Below are positions 38,543 through 47,371 of a stretch of 64,000 bases of DNA, one piece after another; positions within the stretch are counted from its first letter, which is position 1, and each line of letters starts with the position of its first letter. This stretch comes from Sulfitobacter sp. M39 (lineage in GTDB: Bacteria > Pseudomonadota > Alphaproteobacteria > Rhodobacterales > Rhodobacteraceae), in NCBI RefSeq assembly GCF_021735935.1, contig NZ_WMDZ01000001.1, positions 1,612,001-1,676,000 on the forward strand. The letters are read 5' to 3'. Made by a program: the position numbers and the translations under genes. The notes below the pieces were generated by a model. The model worked only from the letters and a program-made list of their open reading frames with translations, was not told the DNA's origin and made no database searches.

Positions 38543-38691
38543 TGCCGGAGCTTGGGAAATACGCCGCCGAGGTGCTGGCCGCCTATGGGGTGTCGCTGCT
38601 GCTGCTGGCGGGGCTGGTGGGGCTGAGCCTGAACAAAGGGCGCAAGGCCCGCGCCACACTTGCTGATATAGAGGCCCGTAAAGATGGCTAA
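38539..38691 (+). CDS. ccmD: Heme exporter protein CcmD
   Basis: A 50-residue single-pass protein too short for most gene callers. Sequence starts MMPELGKYAAEVLAAYG, has one helix (VSLLLLAGLVGLSL) and a basic tail, matching CcmD, which stabilises the CcmABC-CcmE complex. It overlaps both ccmC (4 bp) and the next gene (8 bp), so it is translationally coupled. Two adjacent ATGs are possible starts. Confidence 0.9.
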   Translation: MMPELGKYAAEVLAAYGVSLLLLAGLVGLSLNKGRKARATLADIEARKDG

Positions 38692-39223
38692 AATCTCTCC
38701 GCTCATGATCGCGCCACCGCTGGTCTTCGCCGGTTTCGTGGCACTTGCCGCCTTTGGCATGTTCCGCCCCGATCCCGAAGGGCTGCCCTCGACGCTGGTG
38801 GGGCAGATGGCCCCCGCGCTGCCGGAAAAACCGCTGGAAGGGTTTCCCGCCGCGGCACCGGATGTGCTGACCAATGGCGAGGTGACGCTGGTCAACTTTT
38901 GGGCCAGCTGGTGCCCGCCCTGCCGCGCCGAACATCCGCAACTGCTTGATATGCAGGCGCAGGGGCTGTCGATCATCGGGGTCAACTTTAAAGACACGAT
39001 CGGCCCCGCAACCAGCTACCTGACCAATGATGGCAACCCCTTCGAAGGCGTCGCCTTTGACCCTCAGGGACGCACGGCCATCAACTGGGGCGTCACCGCC
39101 CCGCCAGAGACATTCATCATCGCGGGCGACGGCACGGTGCTGTTCCGCTACGCCGGTCCACTGGTCGGCAGTGACTACGAACAACGCTTTCTGCCGGCGC
39201 TGCAAGACGCTCTGAAGAACTGA
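38684..39223 (+). CDS. ccmG: Thiol:disulfide interchange protein CcmG/DsbE
   Basis: A 179-residue membrane-anchored thioredoxin-fold protein that keeps apocytochrome c cysteines reduced for heme attachment. One N-terminal helix, then the active site FWASWCPPCRAEHP near residue 72 and the GVTAPPETFIIAGDGTV cis-Pro region. It ends the ccmABCDG operon. CcmE, F and H are not in the window. Confidence 0.95.
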   Translation: MAKISPLMIAPPLVFAGFVALAAFGMFRPDPEGLPSTLVGQMAPALPEKPLEGFPAAAPDVLTNGEVTLVNFWASWCPPCRAEHPQLLDMQAQGLSIIGVNFKDTIGPATSYLTNDGNPFEGVAFDPQGRTAINWGVTAPPETFIIAGDGTVLFRYAGPLVGSDYEQRFLPALQDALKN

Positions 39224-39360
39224 CACCCGCTTCCAAATGGCCCTAAATCCTCGCCGAAGGCATGGCCCGTAGCAGGCTGCGCCCCGACAGCGGGCCTATG
39301 CGCCGCGCCGCCGGTTTCGCCTCCGGCTGGCCCTCATCCGCTCATCTGAAAGGAAAGCCC

Positions 39361-40083
39361 ATGCCCGTGATATTGCAAACCAGACTACCGGACGCGCAAA
39401 CCGGCACGCCCGGATTGCCGGGCACGGGGCCTTGCGGGGCGGATGACTGGTTGCTGATGGACGAAGCCTACGCGCCGCAGATGGTCTACCGCGAAGCGCT
39501 GCTGGCGGAACGACCCAAGGCTGTTTTCTACCAAAGCGAGGCCGCCAGACCCGCCGCGGCAGAGCTGCTGTCAGAGGCGCTGACCCTTCTGCCGCGTTTC
39601 GGTTTCACCCTCGGGGCTGATGCGGTGGTTTGTCCTGACGGGCGCAAGGTCACGCTGGACCGGTCGCAACCGCTGTGGACGTTGGCGCATCTGGTGCAAG
39701 AAGACCTCTGCATCCTGCAAAAGCGTGGCGATGAACATGTGCTGACCGCTGCGGCACTGTGCTTTCCGGCGAACTGGCGGCTGGCGGATAAGATAGAGCA
39801 ACCCCTGACGGGCATTCACACTCCGGTCGAGGAATATGACGCCGACATCGCGCGGCGTGTGCAACGTCTGTTTGACGGCGTGCGGGCAGGGCGGCCCCTG
39901 TGGCGGTTCAACAAGCTGCGCTATGCGGATGCGGATCTGCACCAGCCGCGACGGCGCGAAACAGGCAGCGACATGCCCTTTATCCGGTCAGAGCGGCAAT
40001 GCATCCTGCGTCTGCCCGAAAGCGATGCGGTGGTCTTTACGATCCACACCTATGTGGTGCGCGACGGAGATGCGCCTGCCTGA
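39361..40083 (+). CDS. DUF3445 heme-dependent oxidative N-demethylase-like protein
   Basis: A 240-residue protein of the DUF3445 family, which includes heme-dependent oxidative N-demethylases acting on methylated amines. The LVQEDLCILQK and LCFPANWRLADKIEQPLTGIHTPV segments (shown in part) are the family core. The ATG at 39361 is used because of AAAGGAAAG upstream and homology from VILQTRLP. It stands alone after ccmG. A role in methylamine or dimethylamine use would fit with the sarcosine oxidase in this genome, but that is inference. Confidence 0.82.
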   Translation: MPVILQTRLPDAQTGTPGLPGTGPCGADDWLLMDEAYAPQMVYREALLAERPKAVFYQSEAARPAAAELLSEALTLLPRFGFTLGADAVVCPDGRKVTLDRSQPLWTLAHLVQEDLCILQKRGDEHVLTAAALCFPANWRLADKIEQPLTGIHTPVEEYDADIARRVQRLFDGVRAGRPLWRFNKLRYADADLHQPRRRETGSDMPFIRSERQCILRLPESDAVVFTIHTYVVRDGDAPA

Positions 40084-40122
40084 GCGGACACAGGCAGGCG
40101 CGATAGTTAGAGTTTAATGGCG

Positions 40123-40563
40123 CTAGGTCAGAACCAGATGCGGATGCCCGTCGGAGGTCTTGCGCGGGGAGATCCCTTGCGCATCGACCACCGCGTTGAT
40201 CTGCCGCCGCATATTGCTGAACAGGGGCGATGTCACGACGTCAATCGCCGTGTCAAAGCGCAGGGTCAGCGACCACATGCCACTGCCCGATAGCCGCGCC
40301 GCCTTGACCACGCCGGTAAAGGGATGCCCCAGATAGCGGCCTTGCACGCGGTCGCCGGGCGTCCAGCCCTGCGCAGGGGCCGCGGCCTGTGCGTTCAGCG
40401 TATTCCAGTCGCGCGCGCCCCATTGGTGGGCCACCATTTCCAGCGTCGCCGCATGGGACACCGCTGTGCCTTGGGCCGCAAGATCCGCGCGCAGCCGTTT
40501 AGCCTGGGATTTCAGCACATCAGCCGAAGGTACGGCGGTGGGATGGTTTTGGGTTGTCATCAT
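40123..40563 (-). CDS. Glyoxalase superfamily-type protein (Glyoxalase_8 N-terminal domain)
   Basis: A 146-residue protein. The N-terminal half has the pattern LKSQAKRLRADLAAQG then HAATLEMVAHQWGARDWNTL, a helical domain found in proteins annotated as glyoxalase superfamily. The second half (GDRVQGRYLGHPFTGVVKAA) looks like a small beta domain. Two adjacent ATGs (40563 and 40560) exist; the second has better spacing from AGGAG. Function unknown. Confidence 0.7.
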   Translation of the reverse strand: MMTTQNHPTAVPSADVLKSQAKRLRADLAAQGTAVSHAATLEMVAHQWGARDWNTLNAQAAAPAQGWTPGDRVQGRYLGHPFTGVVKAARLSGSGMWSLTLRFDTAIDVVTSPLFSNMRRQINAVVDAQGISPRKTSDGHPHLVLT

Positions 40564-40786
40564 AACACTCCTGCTCTCGCAAAAGTCGAAGGGGGTCCGC
40601 GTTGCCCGTCAATCCGCGAGATTGAAGGTGTGTTCTTGATCAAGGACTTCACCGATATGCGGACGGCAGGGGCCTTTCCCTATGGGTGCTATATGACGCT
40701 TGGGGGCTTCAATTGCAATGGGGCGGTGCGGGTGGCACGGGGCAGATGCCTTCGGCGAGGATTTTCAGCCATTTGGAAGCAAAACA

Positions 40787-40810
40787 CGCGCGCCGCAGGA
40801 CCGGCGCGCG
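40787..40810 (-). terminator. Terminator after the MltB-type gene
   Basis: CGCGCGCCG pairs with CGGCGCGCG; on the minus strand it is followed by GTTTTG. Confidence 0.55.
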
Positions 40811-40839
40811 CGTGGCGGTTGCTTTTACTATTGAGGGGA

Positions 40840-41643
40840 TTAGCCGTCGATGCGGGCGGCCATGATGGCGATGGCTTTCTGGTACACGCCGGCAGCGTTC
40901 CACTGTTTGATCACGTTGAAGTTGGTTTGCCCTTCCTGATAGCCGGCACCGGGTTGCCAGCCTTTCTGACGTAGGAAGTTCGCGGTCGAGGCCAGCGCGT
41001 CGGTCTGGTTGTAGAAATCAACGCGACCGTCGCCGTTCCCGTCCACCCCATAGCGCAGGGCGTTGCCGGGCAGGAATTGGGTGTGGCCAAGCTCGCCATG
41101 TTTTGCGCCTTTGGTGCCACCGTTGATCGCGCCGGTATCAACTAGTTTCAGCGCGCCGATGGCGTGAGGGGCAAAGAAATCGGAGCGGCGGCAGTCATAG
41201 GTCAGCGTTGTGATTGCAGAGACCACCGAGGTATCGCCCATGAAGCCACCAAAGGCGGTTTCCATCCCGTGGATCGCGATGATCACCCCCGCTGGCACGC
41301 CGTAGCGCGCTTCGAGTGACTGGTAGAAGCTTGCATTGCGGGCTTTGCGCTTGCGGCCTTGGGCGACGATCGTATCGGCACCGCGCACCTGCATGAATTT
41401 ATCAAGCGAATAGTTGAAGGATTTCTGGTTGCGGTCGGCGGCGATGGTGCTGCTGGCATAACGTGCGTTGGCCAGTGCATCGAGCCCCCGTTGACCGACA
41501 CCCGCGGCGGCGGCCTCTTTCGCGAAGGCGGGTTTCCAGGCGTCGAAGCCTCCCGCGTTGTTGCCACATTGGGCCGCTGCGACCGGGGCGGCGAAGCCCA
41601 AAGAAAGCATAAGTGCCGTGGCAAGACGTTTGGTGGGGCGCAT
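40840..41643 (-). CDS. Lytic murein transglycosylase, MltB type
   Basis: A 267-residue secreted enzyme that cleaves peptidoglycan glycan strands. It has a signal peptide (ALMLSLGFAAPVAAA), the SLT_2 core with the catalytic Glu in AIHGMETAFGGFMG, and the later motifs HGELGHTQFLPGNALRYGVD and GDGRVDFYNQTDALAS. No C-terminal peptidoglycan-binding domain is present. It lies downstream of glnA on the same strand but beyond a terminator. Confidence 0.92.
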   Translation of the reverse strand: MRPTKRLATALMLSLGFAAPVAAAQCGNNAGGFDAWKPAFAKEAAAAGVGQRGLDALANARYASSTIAADRNQKSFNYSLDKFMQVRGADTIVAQGRKRKARNASFYQSLEARYGVPAGVIIAIHGMETAFGGFMGDTSVVSAITTLTYDCRRSDFFAPHAIGALKLVDTGAINGGTKGAKHGELGHTQFLPGNALRYGVDGNGDGRVDFYNQTDALASTANFLRQKGWQPGAGYQEGQTNFNVIKQWNAAGVYQKAIAIMAARIDG

Positions 41644-41736
41644 GAAATAACCTCTGACTATATGAAACTTCGGCTGACTTTAGCTCAGCTGTTTCGAACT
41701 TCAAATAGCAAGACGCATTCCAAGCGAAAGGGCGCC

Positions 41737-41764
41737 CCGATAGGGACGCCCTTTGCTGTTGGTC
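41737..41764 (-). terminator. Terminator after glnA
   Basis: AAAGGGCG and CGCCCTTT form an 8-bp stem just past the glnA stop, with T residues on the minus-strand side. Confidence 0.65.
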
Positions 41765-41793
41765 TGGCCACCCGTGAGGGTGGAGGCCGCCGT

Positions 41794-43200
41794 TTAGCAG
41801 CTGTAGTACATGCCGAATTCAACAGGGTGGGGTGTGTGCTCGTATTTGTGCACTTCTTCCATCTTGAGTTCGATGTAGCCTTCGATCTGGTCTTTGGTGA
41901 AGACGTCACCGGCCAGCAGATAATCCATATCCGACTGCAGCTCTTCCAGCGCTTCGCGCAGGGAACCGGAAACGGTTGGGATATCGGCCAGTTCTTCAGC
42001 GGGCAGATCATAGAGGTTCTTGTCCATGGCTTCGCCCGGATCGATCTTGTTCTTGATCCCGTCAAGGCCGGCCATCAGCAGTGCTGCAAAGCACAGGTAG
42101 GGGTTTGCCGCCGGATCGGGGAAGCGGGCCTCTACGCGTTTTGCCTTCGGGGATTCGGTCCATGGGATACGGACACAGCCCGAGCGGTTGCGTGCGGAAT
42201 AGGCGCGCAGAACGGGGGCTTCAAAACCAGGGATCAGACGCTTGTAGCTGTTGGTCGCCGGGTTGGTGAAGGCGTTCAGCGATTTCGCGTGGGACAGGAT
42301 GCCGCCGATGAAATACAGCGCTTCCTGGCTCAGGTCGGCGTATTTGTCGCCTGCGAACAGGGGCTTGCCGTCTTTCCAGATCGACATGTTCACGTGCATG
42401 CCGGAGCCGTTGTCGCCATAGATCGGCTTGGGCATGAAGGTTGCGGATTTACCGTAAGCGTGGGCCACGTTGTGGATCACGTATTTGTATTTCTGCAGCT
42501 CGTCCGCCTGTTCGGTCAGCGACCCAAAGATCAGGCCCAGTTCGTGCTGGCAGGACGCCACTTCGTGGTGGTGTTTGTCGACCTTCATGCCCAGACGTTT
42601 CATCGTCGACAGCATTTCGGCGCGCAGGTCCTGTGCTTCATCCGTGGGGTTCACGGGGAAGTAGCCGCCCTTGAGGCCCGGGCGGTGGCCCATGTTGCCC
42701 ATTTCATAGTCGGTGTCGGTGTTCCAGGATGCGTCAGACGCATCAACTTCGTAGGATACCTTGTTGATCGAGTTCGAGAATTTGACGTTGTCGAACAGGA
42801 AGAATTCGGCTTCCGGACCCATATAGGCCACATCACCGATGCCGGAGGATTTCAGATAGGCTTCGGCTTTTTGCGCGGTGCCGCGGGGGTCACGCTCATA
42901 GGCTTCGCCTGTGTCGGGCTCTACCACAGAGCAGTGCACGCAGATGGTTTTTTCAGCATAGAACGGATCAACATAGGCGGTGTCCGTGTCGAGCATCAGC
43001 TTCATGTCGGAAGCTTCGATGCTTTTCCAACCCGCGATGGAGGAGCCGTCAAACATGAACCCTTCTTCGACAAAATCTTCGTCAACAAGATCGGAGACGA
43101 TTGTCACGTGCTGCAGTTTACCGCGTGTATCGGTGAAACGTACATCAACGTATTCGATGTCCTCGTCCTTGATCTTCTTCAGGAAGTCCTTGGTGCTCAT
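41794..43200 (-). CDS. glnA: Glutamine synthetase type I
   Basis: A 468-residue GSI-beta enzyme that makes glutamine from glutamate and ammonia. Motifs include DGSSIAGW, the ATP-binding KPIYGDNGSGMHVNMS segment and the adenylylation site NLYDLPAEE near residue 398, so activity is probably controlled by GlnE adenylylation. It follows glnB by 36 bp on the same strand: the classic alphaproteobacterial glnBA operon. Confidence 0.98.
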   Translation of the reverse strand: MSTKDFLKKIKDEDIEYVDVRFTDTRGKLQHVTIVSDLVDEDFVEEGFMFDGSSIAGWKSIEASDMKLMLDTDTAYVDPFYAEKTICVHCSVVEPDTGEAYERDPRGTAQKAEAYLKSSGIGDVAYMGPEAEFFLFDNVKFSNSINKVSYEVDASDASWNTDTDYEMGNMGHRPGLKGGYFPVNPTDEAQDLRAEMLSTMKRLGMKVDKHHHEVASCQHELGLIFGSLTEQADELQKYKYVIHNVAHAYGKSATFMPKPIYGDNGSGMHVNMSIWKDGKPLFAGDKYADLSQEALYFIGGILSHAKSLNAFTNPATNSYKRLIPGFEAPVLRAYSARNRSGCVRIPWTESPKAKRVEARFPDPAANPYLCFAALLMAGLDGIKNKIDPGEAMDKNLYDLPAEELADIPTVSGSLREALEELQSDMDYLLAGDVFTKDQIEGYIELKMEEVHKYEHTPHPVEFGMYYSC

Positions 43201-43236
43201 TGGATGATATCCTTTTCTTGAATCTCGTAAATTCGA

Positions 43237-43620
<384 letters not shown>

Positions 43621-43821
43621 TCATCTCACCGTGCGGGCCGACGGTCTACCAGACGCGCGATGGAGTCCACCGAAAGAGGCGAAAATTTGTGCGCATCGGC
43701 TGTTTTATGTGCGTTGCGATTAAAATCTGTGCAGTTTGAAAATCCATGTGCTGGCAGGCTTGGCTATCGCTTGGGCAGGTGGTTTATCTTTGGGCAAAAG
43801 ACGGACCGGAAAGGGGCTGCC

Positions 43822-44664
43822 ATGCAACCGACTGCCATCACCGCAGACACGCTGGACTTTGATCAATTGACCAAGGGGCAGGGGCATAAGTTCGATCACG
43901 GGCATGCGATTGTCGTAACCGGTGGGGCCGGGCGCACGGGGGCGGCGCGACTGTCTGGGCGTGCGGCGTTGCGGATGGGGGCGGGGCTGGTCACGCTGGC
44001 CGTACCGCCCGCCGCGCAGATGGAGGTGGCGATGCAGATCATCGCTCTGATGCTGTCGCGCGTTACAGGCCCCGAGGATCTGGCAGAGCTTGCCGGTGAC
44101 AAACGCGTGCGGGCGCTGTGCATCGGGCCGGGCTTGGGGCTGAAACCGTCCCATGTGGCGCTGGTGCGTGCAGTGCTTGAATGCGGCAAGCCCTGCGTGT
44201 TGGACGCCGACGCGCTGACCCTGATCGCACAGGAGCCCACCCTGTGGGAGCGCCTTGGCCCGCACTGCGTGCTGACCCCGCATGGCGGAGAGTTCGCACG
44301 TCTTTTCAAGGAGATATCAGAGAGTGATGCCGATAAGGCGCAGGCCTGTCTGATGGCGGCGCAAAAGGCGGGGGCGGTTGTTCTGTACAAGGGGGAGACC
44401 ACCCTGATCGCGCATCCCGACGGCCGCGTTGCCGCGCATCACGGCACAGGCGATCGCGCGGCCCCGTGGCTTGCCACCGCAGGCGCGGGGGATGTGCTGT
44501 CGGGCATGATCACCGGTCTGCTGGCCCGCGGCATCGCGCCCTTCGAGGCGGCGCAATATGCCACGTGGCTGCATGTAGAGGCCGCGCGTCAGTTCGGACC
44601 GGGGTTGATCGCCGAAGATCTGGTCGAAGAAATCCCACGCGTCTTCAAGGCGCTGGACCTCTAG
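43822..44664 (+). CDS. nnrD: ADP/ATP-dependent NAD(P)H-hydrate dehydratase (stand-alone)
   Basis: A 280-residue ribokinase-fold enzyme that repairs hydrated NAD(P)H. Motifs: KFDHGHAIVVTGGAGRTGAARL, a central LCIGPGLGLK, LDADALT, LTPHGGEFARLF, and the C-terminal TAGAGDVLSGMITGLLARG with the catalytic Asp. It begins directly with the dehydratase domain; the epimerase (NnrE/YjeF N-terminal) domain that is fused in many bacteria is absent. The ATG at 43822 matches the start of homology. Confidence 0.92.
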   Translation: MQPTAITADTLDFDQLTKGQGHKFDHGHAIVVTGGAGRTGAARLSGRAALRMGAGLVTLAVPPAAQMEVAMQIIALMLSRVTGPEDLAELAGDKRVRALCIGPGLGLKPSHVALVRAVLECGKPCVLDADALTLIAQEPTLWERLGPHCVLTPHGGEFARLFKEISESDADKAQACLMAAQKAGAVVLYKGETTLIAHPDGRVAAHHGTGDRAAPWLATAGAGDVLSGMITGLLARGIAPFEAAQYATWLHVEAARQFGPGLIAEDLVEEIPRVFKALDL

Positions 44665-44767
44665 CGGCCGTCGGGCGCAGGCACGCGTGGCAGGTGATAA
44701 AAACTATACGTCATGCGCGTTTTTCCCCCTCGCCACTGGGAAATTTCTTTGATAGTGAACGCGCAAT

Positions 44768-44851
44768 GCGGGTGTGGCGGAATTGGTAGACGCACCAGAT
44801 TTAGGTTCTGGCGCCTATGGCGTGGGGGTTCGAGTCCCTTCACCCGCACCA
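44768..44851 (+). tRNA. tRNA-Leu (anticodon UAG)
   Basis: Acceptor stem GCGGGTG pairs with CACCCGC, the discriminator A and CCA are encoded, the anticodon loop TTTAGGT lies between CCAGA and TCTGG (anticodon at 44802-44804), and a long variable arm (CGCC TAT GGCG) marks a class II tRNA. Its 3' end is the insertion site of the element; the gene stays intact because the repeat restores it. Confidence 0.95.
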
Positions 44852-44868
44852 CTTCAACTTATTGATAA
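44826..44868 (+). repeat. attL: 43-bp direct repeat at the tRNA-Leu 3' end
   Basis: Identical to 62823-62865. It covers the T-arm and acceptor 3' half of the tRNA plus 17 bp beyond it, ending TTATTGATAA. Flanks differ on both sides, which fixes the limits. Confidence 0.95.
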
Positions 44869-44909
44869 CTAACAATACCCTTGCAAATAAGGCCGGAAGT
44901 CCGTTCAAC

Positions 44910-44928
44910 GGTTACAGTTTTGGTTACA
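44910..44928 (+). promoter_or_regulatory. Left arm-type integrase binding sites (GGTTACA x2)
   Basis: GGTTACA occurs at 44910-44916 and 44922-44928, 42 bp inside attL. The same heptamer is repeated twice in the same orientation 40 bp inside attR (62769-62783). Paired heptamer repeats flanking the core are typical of arm-type sites for tyrosine recombinases. Confidence 0.6.
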
Positions 44929-44940
44929 AACGGGTTTACC

Positions 44941-46503
44941 ATGGCTGGCAAGATCAGGCATCTCATCAACCGGTCCGGGCGGTATCACGCACGCCTTGTT
45001 GTCCCTAAAGACCTTCGCGGTATCGTCGGTAAGACCGAGCTTCGCAGCCCGCTAGGGGCGGACTACAGGCAAGCCCTCAAGCTGCTGCCCGGGGCCGTGG
45101 CGCAGCTACAGCACCAGATCGCGCTGGCTGAGCGCGAAGGATCGCAAGGGAGGCAGAAGCCGGTCCAAGCTCGGTATCCTCTGGCACCGGACCAAATTGC
45201 TCTGAGCCACTACAATCAGCGTTTGGCGTTCGACGACCTTCTGCGGAATGATTCACGATACGCTAACACCGGCATTGATGATCTCTACGTTTATCAACTG
45301 CGCCAAGCAGTAGCAGGCCGCTGCAGTGATGATGAGCTGCAGTCGGTCATCGGTGATCAGCTCGAAAGATTCAGGGCAGCTGGGAATATCGATGCGGTGC
45401 AGGGCAGCGATGAATGGCGGGTGATCGCTCGTGCCTTGTGCAGCGCAGAGCTAGAAGCGCTGGCGCGCGTCGCTGAGCGTGATGAAGGTGATTACACCGG
45501 CACGCCCGCGGCACCGATAATTAAGGACGCCGCGCAGGCTGAAAAAGCGCCTGCGCCAGTCAGCTTGTCCGGCCTTTGGACAGATTATTTGAACAGTCGC
45601 ATGCAGGCCGGTTTCATGCGCGACAAGGGGCAGCGCCAGCGCCCGGTGATCGACAACCTGCGCAAGTTTCTCAAGCACAACGACGCTGGTCGCGTGACGA
45701 AGAAAGACGTGCTGGCTTGGCGAGACTACCTTATGAAAACGCTATCGCCAAAGACAGTGAACGATATCTACCTCTCAGCTCTGAAATCAGTGCTGGCATG
45801 GGCTGTGGAAAATGACCGTCTGCCCGAGAATGTAGCAGCAACGGTGCGACAGCCTAAACCGCGCAAAGTGTATGGGCGTGAACGTGGATACACCGACGAC
45901 GAAGCCAAGAAGGTATTGAAGGCCTCTCGCACTTATCAATCGACACCGGACGAGTTCGGGCGGGTGCGTGAATCCATGCAGATGGCAAACGTGAAGCGGT
46001 GGGTGCCGATCATCTGTGCGTTTACCGGTGCGCGGGTTTCAGAGATCATTCAGTTGCGGAAAGAGGACGTGACCAAGGTGGGCGAACATTGGGTCGCTCG
46101 GATCACACCAGATGCTGGCACTGTCAAATCTGGTGGCTACCGAGACGTGCCGTTACATTCGCAAATACTAGACCAAGGTTTTTTGAAATTCGTCGATGAT
46201 GCCGTCGAAGGCCCACTGTTCCACAATGCGACCAAGCCCGAGAGGTTCAGAAAGGCGGCTGTGATCGTATCGAACAAGTTGTCAGACTGGCTGCGCAAGG
46301 ATGGGCTGGTCCCAGATGGTATTCAGCCGAACCATGGGTGGCGTCACAGGTTCAAAACGCAGTGCCGAGAACTAGGTATCTCTGATCGTGTTGCTGATGC
46401 CATTCAAGGCCATGCGGGGAGGACCGCTGCCGACCACTATGGTGATGTGACGATCAAGACTAAGGCTGATGCTCTCCGGCAGCTGCCTTTCTACAGTATG
46501 TAG
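44941..46503 (+). CDS. int: Tyrosine recombinase/integrase
   Basis: A 520-residue phage-type integrase. The N-terminus (KIRHLINRSGRYHARLVVPK) resembles the DUF6538-type domain found in alphaproteobacterial integrases; a core-binding domain spans about residues 215-310. The catalytic domain shows Arg in FTGARVSEIIQLR, the HxxR box in NHGWRHRFKT, His in GHAGRTAADHYGD and the nucleophile Tyr in the same motif. ATG at 44941 is preferred over an in-frame TTG at 44881, which would run through the arm sites. It lies about 70 bp from attL, facing into the element. Confidence 0.94.
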   Translation: MAGKIRHLINRSGRYHARLVVPKDLRGIVGKTELRSPLGADYRQALKLLPGAVAQLQHQIALAEREGSQGRQKPVQARYPLAPDQIALSHYNQRLAFDDLLRNDSRYANTGIDDLYVYQLRQAVAGRCSDDELQSVIGDQLERFRAAGNIDAVQGSDEWRVIARALCSAELEALARVAERDEGDYTGTPAAPIIKDAAQAEKAPAPVSLSGLWTDYLNSRMQAGFMRDKGQRQRPVIDNLRKFLKHNDAGRVTKKDVLAWRDYLMKTLSPKTVNDIYLSALKSVLAWAVENDRLPENVAATVRQPKPRKVYGRERGYTDDEAKKVLKASRTYQSTPDEFGRVRESMQMANVKRWVPIICAFTGARVSEIIQLRKEDVTKVGEHWVARITPDAGTVKSGGYRDVPLHSQILDQGFLKFVDDAVEGPLFHNATKPERFRKAAVIVSNKLSDWLRKDGLVPDGIQPNHGWRHRFKTQCRELGISDRVADAIQGHAGRTAADHYGDVTIKTKADALRQLPFYSM

Positions 46504-46518
46504 AGCAAGTTAGGTTCA

Positions 46519-47190
46519 TTATTTCACTACTCTGATATATGGTGGAAGACGATTGCCATTATATATTTGCGCGGGTGGCTGATTTAGAAAATGTTCTCTC
46601 GCGCCATCCACGATCTCAGATAGCCCCGCAAGGTAACGCTCGCAGAGCTCCAGAGCAGTTTTGTCGCATTTGCCAAGATATTTTTCCGCTAGGTCGCCTG
46701 CAAATGTCTGCTCAACAACTGCAACATCGCTCGGCATATCTACGTAGAATTTTATCGTCTCGCCATTTGGCAGCGGAACTTCCCATCCTGACCCGCCTAG
46801 TTGGTCGCCGATGAAGAAACCTGTAGCTCCCGGTGGTTTTTCTGCCGAGAGAGCGTTCATTTCAGCGTCACCAAATCGTTTAATCTGCGCAGAAGTTGAG
46901 ACCTCCAAGCGACCCTGCTTTTCCAGATTGTTCCGCGCGTCTCTGAAGAAACTAAACACCGGATCGGACTTCAGCTTATCTTGGTGAGGTTTATACCATT
47001 CTTCGAATACTTCACTTTTGCTGCTTAAATTTTGAACTACAAATGTGACACTCCGTCCAAATGTTAGAACATTGCGCAGCCCTAGGTCTTTCTTTGCACC
47101 ACTGGATAGCCTCATCATTTCTAACCCAGCGTAAGCGGCTCTCAAGACTAGCTCTGCGCGGTCTATTATTTCTGATATCTCCTTTACCAT
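46519..47190 (-). CDS. Hypothetical cargo protein (223 aa)
   Basis: An unrecognised soluble protein, transcribed against the late operon, with AT-richer codon use than host genes. The N-terminal half is helical and contains VFSFFRDARNNLEKQG, reminiscent of the F..xRDxRN..H pattern in HEPN-like proteins such as AbiU2, but the His is not there, so this is only a loose likeness. The C-terminal half carries VPLPNGETIKFYVDMPSDVAV. GAGAAGG precedes the ATG. Its position beside the integrase is one where satellites and prophages often carry host-benefit or defence genes. Confidence 0.65.
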   Translation of the reverse strand: MVKEISEIIDRAELVLRAAYAGLEMMRLSSGAKKDLGLRNVLTFGRSVTFVVQNLSSKSEVFEEWYKPHQDKLKSDPVFSFFRDARNNLEKQGRLEVSTSAQIKRFGDAEMNALSAEKPPGATGFFIGDQLGGSGWEVPLPNGETIKFYVDMPSDVAVVEQTFAGDLAEKYLGKCDKTALELCERYLAGLSEIVDGAREHFLNQPPAQIYNGNRLPPYIRVVK

Positions 47191-47334
47191 GATGCCTTCT
47201 CGCTCGTTGTCATTTCACCTTCGTTTACAGTGATGGGTGAAGGAAGGCGTCTAAGCAAGCTGCCACCAGACGAAACCGCAAAAACGATAAAAATGTAATA
47301 GTATAACATTTTGTGGATTCACAGCGATTCACCG

Positions 47335-47356
47335 GTGTGGTATACAGATACCACAC
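47335..47356. promoter_or_regulatory. Perfect inverted repeat just upstream of the portal gene
   Basis: GTGTGGTAT and ATACCACAC are perfect 9-bp arms around ACAG, ending 15 bp before the portal ATG. Upstream, AAAATGT and ACATTTT (47290-47312) form a second palindrome in an AT-rich stretch that could hold the late promoter. It may be an operator for the late operon or an mRNA hairpin that hides the portal start. Confidence 0.5.
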
Positions 47357-47371
47357 TGTATGGAATGCTGA

